Below, in pieces: positions 1 to 9,381 of a stretch of DNA of 64,000 nt. Below the pieces are notes generated by a model. It saw only the letters and a program-made list of their open reading frames with translations. It was not told the DNA's origin and searched no databases. How positions within the stretch are numbered: position 1 is the stretch's first letter; each line of letters starts with the position of its first letter. Both the position numbers and the translations under genes were made by a program. The stretch comes from Candidatus Phycosocius spiralis (GTDB taxonomy: Bacteria > Pseudomonadota > Alphaproteobacteria > Caulobacterales > Aquidulcibacteraceae), in contig NZ_BPFZ01000008.1 in NCBI RefSeq assembly GCF_030158815.1, positions 57,774 through 121,773 of the forward strand, read 5' to 3'.

Positions 1-533
1 AGCGGCTAGGTAAATGATACTGGCTAACACAAGCCGGTTACGGATCGCTTAAACGTACCCGCGACCTAGGGTGGGTAGGATATCTTTATCAGCCCATTTG
101 GCCAACACAAACACACGCATCACAATCATCACAATCATCACAATCACAAGGGTCACAATGGGACCATAGGCAAGAACCACAAGTGCCAGTCCTTGCGCGC
201 CATAAAGGGCTGAGGCGGACGCCAGCACAATAAAGCCATTCCAGCGAACACTGCTTTGAAACACGCTGGTAAATGCGGGGCCGTCGTCTTTGAGCCAGAC
301 GCGCAAACTCAAACCTCAAAGGCCTGCCAATACAAAACCGATTATAAGACAGAATAAGAATTGGCTGGTATCTGGGCCTGAAAAATCAGCACCCACAATG
401 GTTGGAAACAAAAAGGCTGGATACAGTAAGGTATAGCCAAAGGAATTTACCGACACCCAAGCGCTTGGCTATACAGCCCAAGCCAATCACTAAAACACCG
501 GCAAAATGGTTTTGAGCTTGGAGTTATGAAGAT
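1..533 (-). pseudogene. Decayed AEC-family (auxin efflux carrier) permease
   Basis: Conceptual translation on the minus strand gives pieces of an AEC-type membrane transporter spread over all three frames. An N-terminal piece (KTILPVF, then VIGLGCIAKRLGV) lies near 430-530, a middle piece (LYPAFLFPTIVGADFSG) near 340-430, and a longer piece with FQSSVRWNGFIVLASASAL, typical of the second half of the family, at 49-312. At least two frameshifts and several stops separate them, so no functional protein can be made. The 5' end overlaps the last codons of ruvX and the 3' end runs past position 1. The family assignment rests on motif recognition; the decay itself is directly visible. Confidence 0.6.
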
Positions 534-1009
534 GCACCATAGAGGTCAGTGGTCTTGAGACGGTCCAAAAGTCCTTGCAGAATAAAAGCCGCTGCAGCAG
601 CATCCACCGCTTTTGCACGTTTAGCGCGCGTCATATCCGCCGCAACCATCTGACGCTGAACCGCCGCTGTCGAAAGACGTTCGTCCCACATTAAAACGGG
701 TACATCGCGAATGACCACTAAATTGCGGGCGAATGCTCGCGCCGATTGTGCGGATGGGCCGTGTGAACCATCCATATTGAGGGGGTGGCCAATAACCAAG
801 CCACAAGCACCACGATCATCATAGAGGTCAAAGATCGCTTTTGCATCGGTTGCCATTTTAGCGCGGCGCAACCCCATTGCAGGGCTTGCAATTAGACGCG
901 TCAGATCCGATACCGCCACCCCAATTGTGTTAGTGCCAGGATCGAGACCAATCAACGGACCTTTTTCAGGTATAGCGGCCAGAAAACAATCATAAGCTAG
1001 GATCGACAT
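524..1009 (-). CDS. ruvX: RuvX/YqgF, Holliday-junction resolvase-like, 16S rRNA maturation nuclease
   Basis: A 161-residue protein of the YqgF/RuvX family, which has an RNase H-like fold. Family members act in the cytoplasm in 5'-end processing of pre-16S rRNA and have been proposed as resolvase-like nucleases. The diagnostic motifs are present: GLDPGTNTIGVAVSD with the first acidic residue at D23, the PLNMDG motif in the middle, DERLST near residue 110, and a final D-AAAAAFILQG segment that supplies the last acidic residue. The length is normal; the N-terminus carries about 17 residues before the first strand. It sits alone on the minus strand, with a decayed permease downstream and the PopA-like gene upstream on the same strand 58 bp away. 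Confidence 0.93.
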   Translation of the reverse strand: MSILAYDCFLAAIPEKGPLIGLDPGTNTIGVAVSDLTRLIASPAMGLRRAKMATDAKAIFDLYDDRGACGLVIGHPLNMDGSHGPSAQSARAFARNLVVIRDVPVLMWDERLSTAAVQRQMVAADMTRAKRAKAVDAAAAAFILQGLLDRLKTTDLYGASS

Positions 1010-1067
1010 GTTCCGCCATGCATCATGGAATGCAACAAATACTCTATGGAATCAAGTGGAATACGGT

Positions 1068-2360
1068 TCAAGTCTTAAAGCCTTCGATGGCCCGGGTCAG
1101 AAGATCTGAGGCAGTCTCATTCAGGTTGAGGCTGGCATAAGATATGCTTAAGCTCACTTGCACAGGGTGATCGTGGTTCAAACCTGTGTGATCGGTTTGT
1201 ACGTCAAAGGCCGTACATTCTAGAACAGCAGCGATCCTTGTAGCTGCGATGGTGGCGGCTTCCATGTCCGAGCTCGGAAAGGCCACGCCAAAGGTGCACC
1301 CATCCAGACGGGCTGCAATATCTTCCGTACGCACCAAACGCGCGAGCATCGAGCCAGCCTGAGCGATAAGACGCTCCATCGCTTGATCCGAAATGAGCAT
1401 GTCGTCATGGGCTTTGACCGCCACTTGCGCCACACAGACCGATAAAGGGCGGTCCGTTTCATGTGCTCTCCGGGTTAGGCTTTCTAAATGGTCTGAAAAA
1501 AAAGCCGATGAATATAAGCCAGTGCTGGCTTCTATGGCGGCGGGGGAACGTGCGGCTGCAAAGGCAAGATTAAGCGCATCGCGGCTGCGTTTCTCATCAA
1601 TATAGGTAAGCAAGCGATCACAGGCAGCCACATCATTATCGCCTGCAACCCCATAGTCAGTGGCCCCAAGTTCAATCGCTTCATCTGGGTTATCAAAATC
1701 GGGTGAACCCAAAATGAGGCAGGGTAAGTGGAACATACGGGCATTGCGCCGCATTGCCGCACAAAAACTCAATGCAAGTTGACGATCATCTCCAGCTAAG
1801 ATCACGACTGCATCAAACTCACTATCATGGAGATAATCAAAAGCTGTAAAAGAGGTGAATGCCGCGACATGCTCCGCTCCTAACTCAACCAACACCGCCG
1901 AGAATCGTAACAAATCCGGTCCAGGTTGTCCAAAAAGTAAGATACGGGGAATAGTCTTCGCGCTGATCACAGGGGGTAGAGCAGACCCACCGAAGCGGGC
2001 TAAGGTATTAAATCGCAGTTTAGCTTCATCAGCCATTACTGCGATGCGTAAAGTTGAACCCAGTCGGGCGGATAAAGCATGGGGGGTGGCCGTAGCGTCT
2101 AAAACGCCGTCAAAAGCTTGAGTCTCAAAGTCTGATGATCCATCGCTCCATGCCATAAACAAGCCAGCTCGCGGGCCAAGGGCAGACTTTAAGGATCGAA
2201 CCAAATCACCTGCGCGTGCGCCATGATCCCCACGTGTATCAATGACTATAGCGGCAGTCTGGCGACGTTCCATATCATCGCCGGCAATAGCAAAGCCGGC
2301 TTGTGCCAGCGCTAAACTTGCATCTTCGTCTGCTAATACCAGAATATTTGGCTTTGCCAT
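1068..2360 (-). CDS. PopA-like response regulator with degenerate GGDEF domain
   Basis: 430 residues from the ATG at 2360 (MAKPNILVLADED). A longer in-frame start at 2489 exists, but its 43 extra residues do not look like a domain. The architecture is a degenerate receiver domain (about 1-120), a second receiver-like domain (about 135-265, PRILLFGQPGPDLL to the ILAGDD region) and a GGDEF-fold domain (about 285-430). The active-site loop reads LDGCTF at 352-357 in place of GGDEF, so diguanylate cyclase activity is very unlikely. An RxxD I-site (RTED, 344-347) stands five residues before the loop, exactly as in PleD/PopA. That suggests a c-di-GMP receptor. In Caulobacter, PopA recruits factors for CtrA degradation; the same role here is inferred from architecture alone. 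Confidence 0.72.
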   Translation of the reverse strand: MAKPNILVLADEDASLALAQAGFAIAGDDMERRQTAAIVIDTRGDHGARAGDLVRSLKSALGPRAGLFMAWSDGSSDFETQAFDGVLDATATPHALSARLGSTLRIAVMADEAKLRFNTLARFGGSALPPVISAKTIPRILLFGQPGPDLLRFSAVLVELGAEHVAAFTSFTAFDYLHDSEFDAVVILAGDDRQLALSFCAAMRRNARMFHLPCLILGSPDFDNPDEAIELGATDYGVAGDNDVAACDRLLTYIDEKRSRDALNLAFAAARSPAAIEASTGLYSSAFFSDHLESLTRRAHETDRPLSVCVAQVAVKAHDDMLISDQAMERLIAQAGSMLARLVRTEDIAARLDGCTFGVAFPSSDMEAATIAATRIAAVLECTAFDVQTDHTGLNHDHPVQVSLSISYASLNLNETASDLLTRAIEGFKT

Positions 2361-2747
2361 AAAATACCTTAATGATGATGAGTGCCCAAAATAAGTGCCC
2401 AGAATAGGTAAACACAATAAGCCTGCATAGGGTTTAACAAGCTTTTTCGTCTGTACACTACTATAAAGGGAAAAGGAATTGACTTTCACCCCACCTTTCT
2501 TGCGAACCTCATTTCGCCATGATTGAGAAACCCGTCGTGATTACCTGCACTGCTTCTGGTACGGGCGCACATTTTGCCTAACTTTTGGCAGAGTTTGATG
2601 CCACTATATAAGTTGTGCGCGCAATAAAACTGATGCGATCTTAAGTGCCAGTGATGGTCGGAGATTAAGATGATTGGCGCAATCCTGCGCTAAAATTGGC
2701 AAGACTGGTTGCGTGTGGGATAGCTTGGGCATTATGCATCAGGTGTC
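2361..2747. other. Intergenic, no supported gene
   Basis: The 387 bases between the divergently transcribed PopA-like gene and glyQ must hold both promoters. A short open stretch from ATG 2519 (MIEKPVVITCTASGTGAHF) ends after 20 codons and could be the relic of an N-terminus, but nothing downstream continues it convincingly. No RNA gene, repeat or terminator was recognised. Confidence 0.5.
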
Positions 2748-3689
2748 ATGACCGAATCCTTAACTCCAAAGGTGCAACAGCACGAAACGGCGTGCTCGCG
2801 TGCTTTAGCGGCAGGCAAAGCGCCTAGCTTTCAGGATATCATCCTAACCCTGTCTGATTATTGGGCTCGGCAGGGTTGCGTGATTCTTCAGCCCTATGAC
2901 ACCGAAGTGGGGGCAGGCACCTTGCACCCGGCCACGACGTTGCGCGCTTTAGGTCCAAAGGAATGGCGCGCCGCTTATGTGCAACCATCGCGGCGCCCAA
3001 AAGATGGGCGCTATGGGCAAAACCCCAATCGCTTGGGCCATTATTATCAATATCAAGTCATCTTGAAGCCAAACCCGCCCAATCTTCAGGAGCTTTATCT
3101 CTATTCGCTTTATGAAATCGGCATCGATCCCACTTTGCATGATATCCGATTTGTGGAGGATGATTGGGAAAATCCAACCGTTGGGGCGTGGGGCTTGGGC
3201 TGGGAGATTTGGTGCGACGGGATGGAAGTGTCCCAATTCACTTATTTCCAACAAGTCGGCGGGCTCGATTGTAAGCCCGTGTCTGGTGAGCTGACCTATG
3301 GATTAGAACGTTTGGCCATGTATGTGCAGGGCGTACAAAACGTCTATGACCTTGATTTTAATGGTCAAGGTGTGAGCTATGGCGATGTGTTTTTGGAAAA
3401 TGAGCGCCAGCAATCGGTGTTTAACTTTGAAGAATCCGATCCCGCGATGCTCAAGCGCTGGTTTGAAGATGCAGAGCGGATGTGTACGCATCTGCGCGAA
3501 AAGAATTTAGCCTTGCCCGCCTTTGACTGGGCACTCAAATGCTCCCATTTATTCAATCTCTTGGATGCGCGCGGCGTGGTGTCCCCTACCGAGCGGCAAA
3601 GCTATATCGCCCGTGTGCGCGAGCAAGCTAAGGGTTGCGCGGTTTTGTGGGCGCAGAGCCAATCGCCTGCGCAGGAAGTGGCCCACTAG
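2748..3689 (+). CDS. glyQ: Glycyl-tRNA synthetase alpha subunit
   Basis: 313 residues, the catalytic alpha subunit of the bacterial alpha2-beta2 glycyl-tRNA synthetase, which charges tRNA-Gly in the cytoplasm. Family hallmarks are visible: [19 protein letters not shown] near residue 27, the ATP/glycine-site segment [39 protein letters not shown], and [20 protein letters not shown]. The N-terminus is about 20 residues longer than usual and poorly conserved, so a start inside this extension is possible. glyS follows after 2 bp and the two are clearly co-transcribed and translated together. Confidence 0.97.
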   Translation: MTESLTPKVQQHETACSRALAAGKAPSFQDIILTLSDYWARQGCVILQPYDTEVGAGTLHPATTLRALGPKEWRAAYVQPSRRPKDGRYGQNPNRLGHYYQYQVILKPNPPNLQELYLYSLYEIGIDPTLHDIRFVEDDWENPTVGAWGLGWEIWCDGMEVSQFTYFQQVGGLDCKPVSGELTYGLERLAMYVQGVQNVYDLDFNGQGVSYGDVFLENERQQSVFNFEESDPAMLKRWFEDAERMCTHLREKNLALPAFDWALKCSHLFNLLDARGVVSPTERQSYIARVREQAKGCAVLWAQSQSPAQEVAH

Positions 3690-3691
3690 TC

Positions 3692-5821
3692 ATGCCCCAA
3701 TTCCTGCTCGAGCTTTTCAGTGAAGAAATCCCCGCCCGTATGCAAAAGCGCGCGGCTGAGGATTTGAAGAAATTATTGATGGACGCTTTGTCCAAAGCGG
3801 GCTTTTTGCCCACCGATATGGCCAGCTTTAGCGCGCCGCGCCGCTTGGTCGCGGTGGTGGAGGGCTTGCCCGTTCGCACTGCCGATGTGCGCGAAGAGCG
3901 TAAAGGCCCAAAGCTTGATGCGCCGCTGCCCGCGATTGAAGGCTTTGTACGCGCGGCAGGTCTAACCAATATCAGCGAAGCACGTGTGGTGTCTGACCCC
4001 AAAAAGGGCGATTATTACGTTGCTGACCTTGTTAAGCTTGGCCGCGCGACCGCTGAAGCCTTGACTGAGATTATACCTGATCTGATCCGCAATTTTCCTT
4101 GGCCTAAAAGCATGCGCTGGGGCGAGGGTAGCTTGCGTTGGGTGCGGCCGTTGCACCGCATTTTAGCGGTGTTTGATGGCGAAGTGGTTCCTTGTGCAAT
4201 TGATGGCATTGTGGCCGATCGGATCAGCGAAGGCCATCGCTTTCATGGTACGGGCCCCTTTGCGGTCAAGAATTTTGAGGATTATCAAGACCAGCTCGCC
4301 AAAGCCCATGTGGTCTTGGACCGTGAGCACCGCAAAGCTTTGATCAAGGCCGAAGCCCAAACCCTGTGCCAAGCGCGTAATCTTGAGCTGATTGAGGATG
4401 AAGTCCTGCTGGAAGAAGTATGCGGCTTGGTGGATGAGCCCCATGTAATCTTGGGCGATATGGACCCATCCTTTTTGGATTTGCCACCTGAAGTTATTCG
4501 GCTGACGCTGCGGGTCAATCAAAAATACTTCGTAGTTCGCGACCCCAAAACGGGTGGTCTTGCACCGCATTTCATTGTGGTCTCCAACGTAAAAGCAACC
4601 GATGGCGGCAAGCTGATTGCGCTGGGTAATGCGCGCGTTCTTGCCGCGCGGCTCAATGACGCGCGCTATTTCTGGGACTTGGACCGAAAAGTGAGCTTAG
4701 AGAGCCGTGTTCCGAAGCTCGACACCTTGGTGTTCCATGAGAAGCTGGGCAGTGTCGGCGATAAAGTGCGCCGCATGATCGAACTCGCTGGCGAAATCGC
4801 GCCTTTGGTGGGCGCGGATGTGGCGCAGGCCCAGCATGCGGCCTTACTAGCGAAAGCTGACCTCACAACCGAAATGGTCGGCGAATTCCCTGAACTTCAA
4901 GGGGTGATGGGGCGGTATTATCAGCTAAATGAGATTGTCCTCTCCCGTCCTACGGGGGAGGGGGACCCTGCGCAGCAGGGTGGAGGGGGAACGCCCCCCT
5001 CAGTCGGCTCCGTCGACAGCTCCCCCGCGCCGCAGGGGAGCACAAACAACCAAGTCATCGCCGACGCCATCCGCGATCATTACAAGCCGGTAGGCCCATC
5101 CGACAGCGTCCCGTCAGAGCCCGTCGCCATAGCAGTGGCCTTGGCCGATAAGCTTGACAGCTTGACCGGCTTCTTTGCCATTGGGGAAAAGCCAACTGGT
5201 TCTGGCGATCCTTACGCCCTGCGGCGTGCGGCACTGGGGGTGATACGGATTTTGCGTGATCGTTGCATCCACTTTCAACTCACCCATTGGGTGCCTAACC
5301 ATAGTTTGTTTGACTTTATCCTCGAACGCCTCCGCGTAGCCCTTCGCGACGAGGGTTTTGCTCCCGATGTGCTCGAAGCCGCTTTTGCTATTCCAGATGA
5401 TGATATCGTGCGAATCGTTGCCCGCGTCGCGGCACTCGCCAAGGTGTTGAAGACTGAAGACGGGGCTAATCTCGTTGCTGGCCTCAAACGCGGGGCCAAT
5501 ATCTTACGCGCGGAAGAGAAAAAGGCCGAATGGTCAAAGGATGTAGCGGTCGATGCAGCGTTGTTGGCGGCTGAGGCAGAGCAGGGGCTTTATCAGGGCT
5601 TAGAAGTCGCCAAAGCGGCGGTAACCAAAGCGCTTGGCGCTGATGATTATGATGCGGCGATGGTGGCGCTTGCGAATTTGCGCCAACCCGTGGATGCTTT
5701 TTTTGACACCGTGCTAATCAATGATCCTAACCCAGCCATCAGGCTCAATCGGCTTGCTCTATTGGTTGATTTGCAAAATACGAGCGAACAAATCGCTGAT
5801 TTTTCAAAGCTTGCGGGCTGA
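3692..5821 (+). CDS. glyS: Glycyl-tRNA synthetase beta subunit with in-frame repeat insertion
   Basis: 709 residues from ATG 3692 (MPQFLLELFSEEIPARMQ), 2 bp after the glyQ stop. A longer reading frame from 3635 overlaps glyQ and is not needed. The beta subunit supplies tRNA binding and is required for glycylation. Conserved blocks include APRRLVAVVEGLP, FPWPKSMRW, RTLH-type LHRILAVFDGEVV, and VFHEKLGSVGDKVRRM followed by AALLAKADLTTEMVGEFPEL. Between RYYQLNE and VIADAIRDHYKP, about 35 low-complexity residues (LSRPTGEGDPAQQGGGGTPP and following) interrupt an otherwise well-conserved stretch. They are encoded by a GC-rich palindromic repeat at 4939-5041. The reading frame is kept, so the enzyme is probably functional with an extra surface loop. 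Confidence 0.96.
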   Translation: MPQFLLELFSEEIPARMQKRAAEDLKKLLMDALSKAGFLPTDMASFSAPRRLVAVVEGLPVRTADVREERKGPKLDAPLPAIEGFVRAAGLTNISEARVVSDPKKGDYYVADLVKLGRATAEALTEIIPDLIRNFPWPKSMRWGEGSLRWVRPLHRILAVFDGEVVPCAIDGIVADRISEGHRFHGTGPFAVKNFEDYQDQLAKAHVVLDREHRKALIKAEAQTLCQARNLELIEDEVLLEEVCGLVDEPHVILGDMDPSFLDLPPEVIRLTLRVNQKYFVVRDPKTGGLAPHFIVVSNVKATDGGKLIALGNARVLAARLNDARYFWDLDRKVSLESRVPKLDTLVFHEKLGSVGDKVRRMIELAGEIAPLVGADVAQAQHAALLAKADLTTEMVGEFPELQGVMGRYYQLNEIVLSRPTGEGDPAQQGGGGTPPSVGSVDSSPAPQGSTNNQVIADAIRDHYKPVGPSDSVPSEPVAIAVALADKLDSLTGFFAIGEKPTGSGDPYALRRAALGVIRILRDRCIHFQLTHWVPNHSLFDFILERLRVALRDEGFAPDVLEAAFAIPDDDIVRIVARVAALAKVLKTEDGANLVAGLKRGANILRAEEKKAEWSKDVAVDAALLAAEAEQGLYQGLEVAKAAVTKALGADDYDAAMVALANLRQPVDAFFDTVLINDPNPAIRLNRLALLVDLQNTSEQIADFSKLAG
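4939..5041. repeat. Palindromic repeat inserted inside glyS
   Basis: A 103-base GC-rich segment made of successive hairpins: CTCCC/GGGAG at the left, CCCTG-CGCAG-CAGGG in the centre, a G5/C6 stem, and GCTCCCC/GGGGAGC at the right. It resembles intergenic palindromes common in Caulobacterales and related bacteria. Here it lies within a coding sequence and is translated without breaking the frame, in the manner of Rickettsia palindromic elements. Shorter relatives in inverted orientation lie at 47827-47862 and 47950-47985. Confidence 0.8.
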
Positions 5822-5976
5822 TTTTTGGCTGTAGGCGCCACGCTGTGGCTGGCGTGCCACGCCGTTCATGAAACCCCCGTTAAGCACAAGTCCACGGCTT
5901 GATACTTGACTTGTCTTGCTTAGAAGGGCCCAAGCACACAGCACAGCTGAACACCTTCATGTCAGGGACCTATGGA

Positions 5977-8637
5977 ATGAATAAACTGGTTTATAGTTTC
6001 GGAGCAGGCCAGGCAGATGGCGATGCCAGCTTAAAAAATCTGTTGGGCGGCAAAGGTGCAAATCTTGCCGAAATGAATAAAATTGGGTTGCCTGTTCCAC
6101 CGGGCTTTACGATCACTACAGAAGTTTGCACAGCCTTTTATGCTTTAGGGCAAAAATACCCAGAGGGCTTAGCCGACCAAGTCCGCGTTGCTTTGGCCCA
6201 AATTGAGCAAAGTGTCGGCAGAGGATTTGGCGACGAAGCAAATCCACTATTGGTCTCTGTCCGCTCTGGTGCGCGCGCCTCCATGCCGGGCATGATGGAC
6301 ACAGTTTTAAACCTTGGTCTCAATGATGTGACGGTTGAGGGTCTCGCCACCCAATCGGGTAACCGCCGCTTTGCCTTCGATAGCTACCGCCGCTTCATTC
6401 AAATGTATTCCCATGTGGTGTTGGAACTTGATCACCACATGTTTGAGGACATTTTGGAGAGCTACAAAGAAGTCCATGACTTCACCATCGATACCGACTT
6501 GGAAGCGGGCGATTGGGAAGCCATTGTGCGTGCCTATCAAGATGGGGTTGTTGCCGCATATGGCAAGCCCTTCCCACAAGACGTAAATGATCAGCTTTGG
6601 GGTGCGATTGGGGCGGTGTTTCGCTCTTGGAAGAATGATCGTGCGCATTTTTACCGCAAAATGCATGATATTCCTGAAAGCTGGGGTACGGCTGTCAATG
6701 TGCAAGCCATGGTATTTGGCAATATGGGCGAAACCTCGGCCACGGGCGTGGCGTTTACCCGCAATCCTTCGACCGGTGAGCGCTTGTTTTACGGCGAGTA
6801 TCTGATCAATGCACAGGGTGAAGACGTGGTTGCGGGCATCCGTACGCCCAAATCCATCACCAAGGTGCAACGTGAATCCATGGGGGAAGGCGGCCTTTCT
6901 TTGCAAGAAGCGCTTCCCGACGTATTCAATCAGCTGGTGGAAGTCTATGGCCAATTGGAAGGCCATTACCGTGATATGCAAGACATTGAATTCACGGTGG
7001 AGCGCGGCAAGTTATGGATGCTGCAAACCCGTAATGGCAAACGCACAGCGAAGGCGGCGCTTAAAATCGCCGTCGATATGGTGGATGAAGGCCTGATTAC
7101 CCAAGACGAAGCCATCATGCGCGTCGATCCCATGGCCCTTGACCAATTGTTGCACCCCACGATTGCCCCGGGGGCCGTGCGTGATTTGATTGCGTCGGGC
7201 TTGCCTGCCTCGCCCGGTGCTGCGGTCGGCGAAGTTGTGTTTGATCCCGATGAAGCTGAGCTCATGGCAAAAGCCGGAAAGTCGGTCATTTTGGTGCGCG
7301 AAGAAACAAGTCCTGAGGATATCCACGGCATGCACGCCAGCCGCGCGATTGTGACGTCTCGTGGTGGTATGACCAGTCATGCGGCTGTTGTGGCGCGCGG
7401 CATGGGTCGTCCTTGCGTTTCAGGGGCAGGTGATATTCGCATTGATGAAGCTGCAGGGCATTTTAAGGCCCGTGGTCGGGTGATTAGAAAAGGCGAGCTG
7501 ATTTCGGTTGATGGCTCAAAAGGCGAAGTGCTGTTTGGCGCGGTTGAGATGGAGCAACCGGAATTATCTGGCGATTTTGCAGCCTTAATGGTGTGGGCCG
7601 ATCAGGTGCGCCGCTTAAAAGTACGCGCCAACGCCGAAACGCCCTTGGACGTACGCACCGCGCGCGAATTTGGCGCGGAAGGCATTGGTTTATGTCGGAC
7701 GGAGCATATGTTTTTTGATGCCAACCGGATTGCCGCTGTACGCGAAATGATCTTATCAGAAACAACGCAGGGCCGGGTTTCGGCCTTGGCCAAGATTTTA
7801 CCGATGCAACGGCAAGATTTTGTCGAGATTTTCACCATCATGGTGGGTCTACCTTGCACCATCCGCCTGCTGGACCCACCTTTGCATGAATTCTTGCCCC
7901 ATTCCTTGGAGGATGTGGAGGCTGTGGCGGCTGCAACGGGGCTGGATAAAGCGAAACTTTTAGAGCGGGCCAAGGAACTGCACGAAGTAAACCCCATGTT
8001 GGGTCATCGTGGTTGCCGGCTTGGCATTACATTTCCTGAAATTTATGACATGCAGGCGCGCGCGATATTTGAAGCCGCCATCCAAGTCGCCAAAGCCAGT
8101 GGTCAAGCTCCAGTACCTGAAATCATGATCCCGCTTATTGCCACGGAAAAAGAGCTGCAAATTCTCAAGGATCGGGTTGATGCTATCGGGCGCGAAGTGA
8201 TGGCAAAAGTAGGCGTCACCATCGCTTACCAAGTGGGAACCATGATTGAGCTGCCACGCGCAGCGCTAAAAGCCGACGAAATTGCCCGCCAAGCAGATTT
8301 TTTCTCTTTTGGCACCAATGATCTCACACAAACTACGTTGGGCATCAGCCGAGATGATTCCAGCCGCTTTATGGGCGCTTATGTCGAGCAAGGGATTTTT
8401 GAAAAAGATCCATTTGTGACGCTGGATCAAAGCGGAGTTGGCGATCTTATCAAGATCGCACGCGACCGGGGCCAGGCCACCAATCCTAATCTAAAACTTG
8501 GCATTTGCGGCGAACATGGCGGGGATCCTGCCTCGATCCATTTCTGCGAGAAATCGGGTTTAGATTATGTGTCCTGCTCGCCCTACCGCGTCCCCATTGC
8601 CCGTCTAGCCGCAGCGCAAGCGGCTTTGAGTAGTTAG
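5977..8637 (+). CDS. ppdK: Pyruvate, phosphate dikinase
   Basis: 886 residues from ATG 5977 (MNKLVYSFGAGQADG), which matches the normal family start; upstream in-frame codons back to 5899 are not needed. The enzyme interconverts pyruvate + ATP + Pi and PEP + AMP + PPi and serves gluconeogenesis or PEP/pyruvate balance. Order of domains: N-terminal ATP-grasp domain (LLGGKGANLAEMNKIGLPVP, and SVRSGARASMPGMMDTVLNL), swivelling phosphohistidine domain (SRGGMTSHAAVVARGMGRP, with the catalytic His), and the PEP/pyruvate TIM barrel (GLCRTEHMFF, GHRGCRLGITFPEIYDMQ, GICGEHGGDP near the C-terminus). Full length and intact. It stands alone between glyS and a small gene of unknown role. Confidence 0.97.
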   Translation: MNKLVYSFGAGQADGDASLKNLLGGKGANLAEMNKIGLPVPPGFTITTEVCTAFYALGQKYPEGLADQVRVALAQIEQSVGRGFGDEANPLLVSVRSGARASMPGMMDTVLNLGLNDVTVEGLATQSGNRRFAFDSYRRFIQMYSHVVLELDHHMFEDILESYKEVHDFTIDTDLEAGDWEAIVRAYQDGVVAAYGKPFPQDVNDQLWGAIGAVFRSWKNDRAHFYRKMHDIPESWGTAVNVQAMVFGNMGETSATGVAFTRNPSTGERLFYGEYLINAQGEDVVAGIRTPKSITKVQRESMGEGGLSLQEALPDVFNQLVEVYGQLEGHYRDMQDIEFTVERGKLWMLQTRNGKRTAKAALKIAVDMVDEGLITQDEAIMRVDPMALDQLLHPTIAPGAVRDLIASGLPASPGAAVGEVVFDPDEAELMAKAGKSVILVREETSPEDIHGMHASRAIVTSRGGMTSHAAVVARGMGRPCVSGAGDIRIDEAAGHFKARGRVIRKGELISVDGSKGEVLFGAVEMEQPELSGDFAALMVWADQVRRLKVRANAETPLDVRTAREFGAEGIGLCRTEHMFFDANRIAAVREMILSETTQGRVSALAKILPMQRQDFVEIFTIMVGLPCTIRLLDPPLHEFLPHSLEDVEAVAAATGLDKAKLLERAKELHEVNPMLGHRGCRLGITFPEIYDMQARAIFEAAIQVAKASGQAPVPEIMIPLIATEKELQILKDRVDAIGREVMAKVGVTIAYQVGTMIELPRAALKADEIARQADFFSFGTNDLTQTTLGISRDDSSRFMGAYVEQGIFEKDPFVTLDQSGVGDLIKIARDRGQATNPNLKLGICGEHGGDPASIHFCEKSGLDYVSCSPYRVPIARLAAAQAALSS

Positions 8638-8847
8638 GTACGACCCATGGAAGTGCGCACGTTCAGCTTGGAAGCAGGCTTATCGCGGCCTGAAGGGGGG
8701 TTCTGAAAGCTTTCCCCAGCGATCACCCCAATCTGTTCTATGATATGAGTGAATGGATTAGGTTTTAAACGATAGCTATAGACGTCTAACCTATTTCTTG
8801 CTTTACCAGACATACAAGCACGACAATTCAGACGAGTGGAGGAATGA

Positions 8848-9381
8848 ATGGTTAATAAGATCGAAGCGGGTGAAGCTTTGGAAAGCCAATCATCTTTGTC
8901 TGAGAATGAAGCTCATGCCGGTTTGGTCGAGCCACAACGACGCGGGATCGTGCAATCAGCCCTTGTTATCCTGTGCGGCTATTGCGTTTTATCATCAAAT
9001 TCGGCCAAAGCGCTGACCTTCGATGATGATGATGGCTTTCGCATTGGTGGTTCACCTAATCAGCGATGGCGCATGATCGGCCAGATGCAGGCGCAGCGTA
9101 CATTGGATCGAGACGCGCTTTATGTGCGGGCAGATCGCGCTTATAGTGCCATTCGGATCAGGGTTTTGAATGCACCGATGGAGTTTTTTAACGTGCAGAT
9201 CCATTTTCGCAACGGAGGCTCGCGAGAGATCAATGTACGTCAATGGATTGAACGGGGTGGTGCGACACGCATCATCAACCTGCCTGGTGAAAAGCGATTA
9301 ATCAGCCGAATTGTCTTTTGGTACAAGACCCCACCTCTTGCCGGCCAAAGATCAATGGTACAGGTATGGGCGCGCACTTGA
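8848..9381 (+). CDS. Small exported or membrane-anchored protein, DUF2541-like
   Basis: 177 residues, function unknown. A polar 30-residue N-terminus is followed by one hydrophobic segment (about 34-55, IVQSALVILCGYCVLSSNSA), which fits a signal anchor or an unusually long signal peptide. The rest is a compact beta-rich domain: RWRMIGQMQAQRTLDRDALY, then RIRVLNAPMEFFNVQIHFRNG, VRQWIERGGATRIINLPG and RISRIVFWYK. This pattern recalls the DUF2541 family of small periplasmic proteins, but that is recognition by eye only. A GGAGGAATG context at the start supports translation. It is preceded by about 210 bases after ppdK and is probably a separate transcript. Confidence 0.65.
   Translation: MVNKIEAGEALESQSSLSENEAHAGLVEPQRRGIVQSALVILCGYCVLSSNSAKALTFDDDDGFRIGGSPNQRWRMIGQMQAQRTLDRDALYVRADRAYSAIRIRVLNAPMEFFNVQIHFRNGGSREINVRQWIERGGATRIINLPGEKRLISRIVFWYKTPPLAGQRSMVQVWART

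Noticed and set aside
2519..2580. Start of a protein beginning MIEKPVVITCTASGTG
   Set aside because: Ends after 20 codons and no continuation in other frames was convincing; at most a relic.
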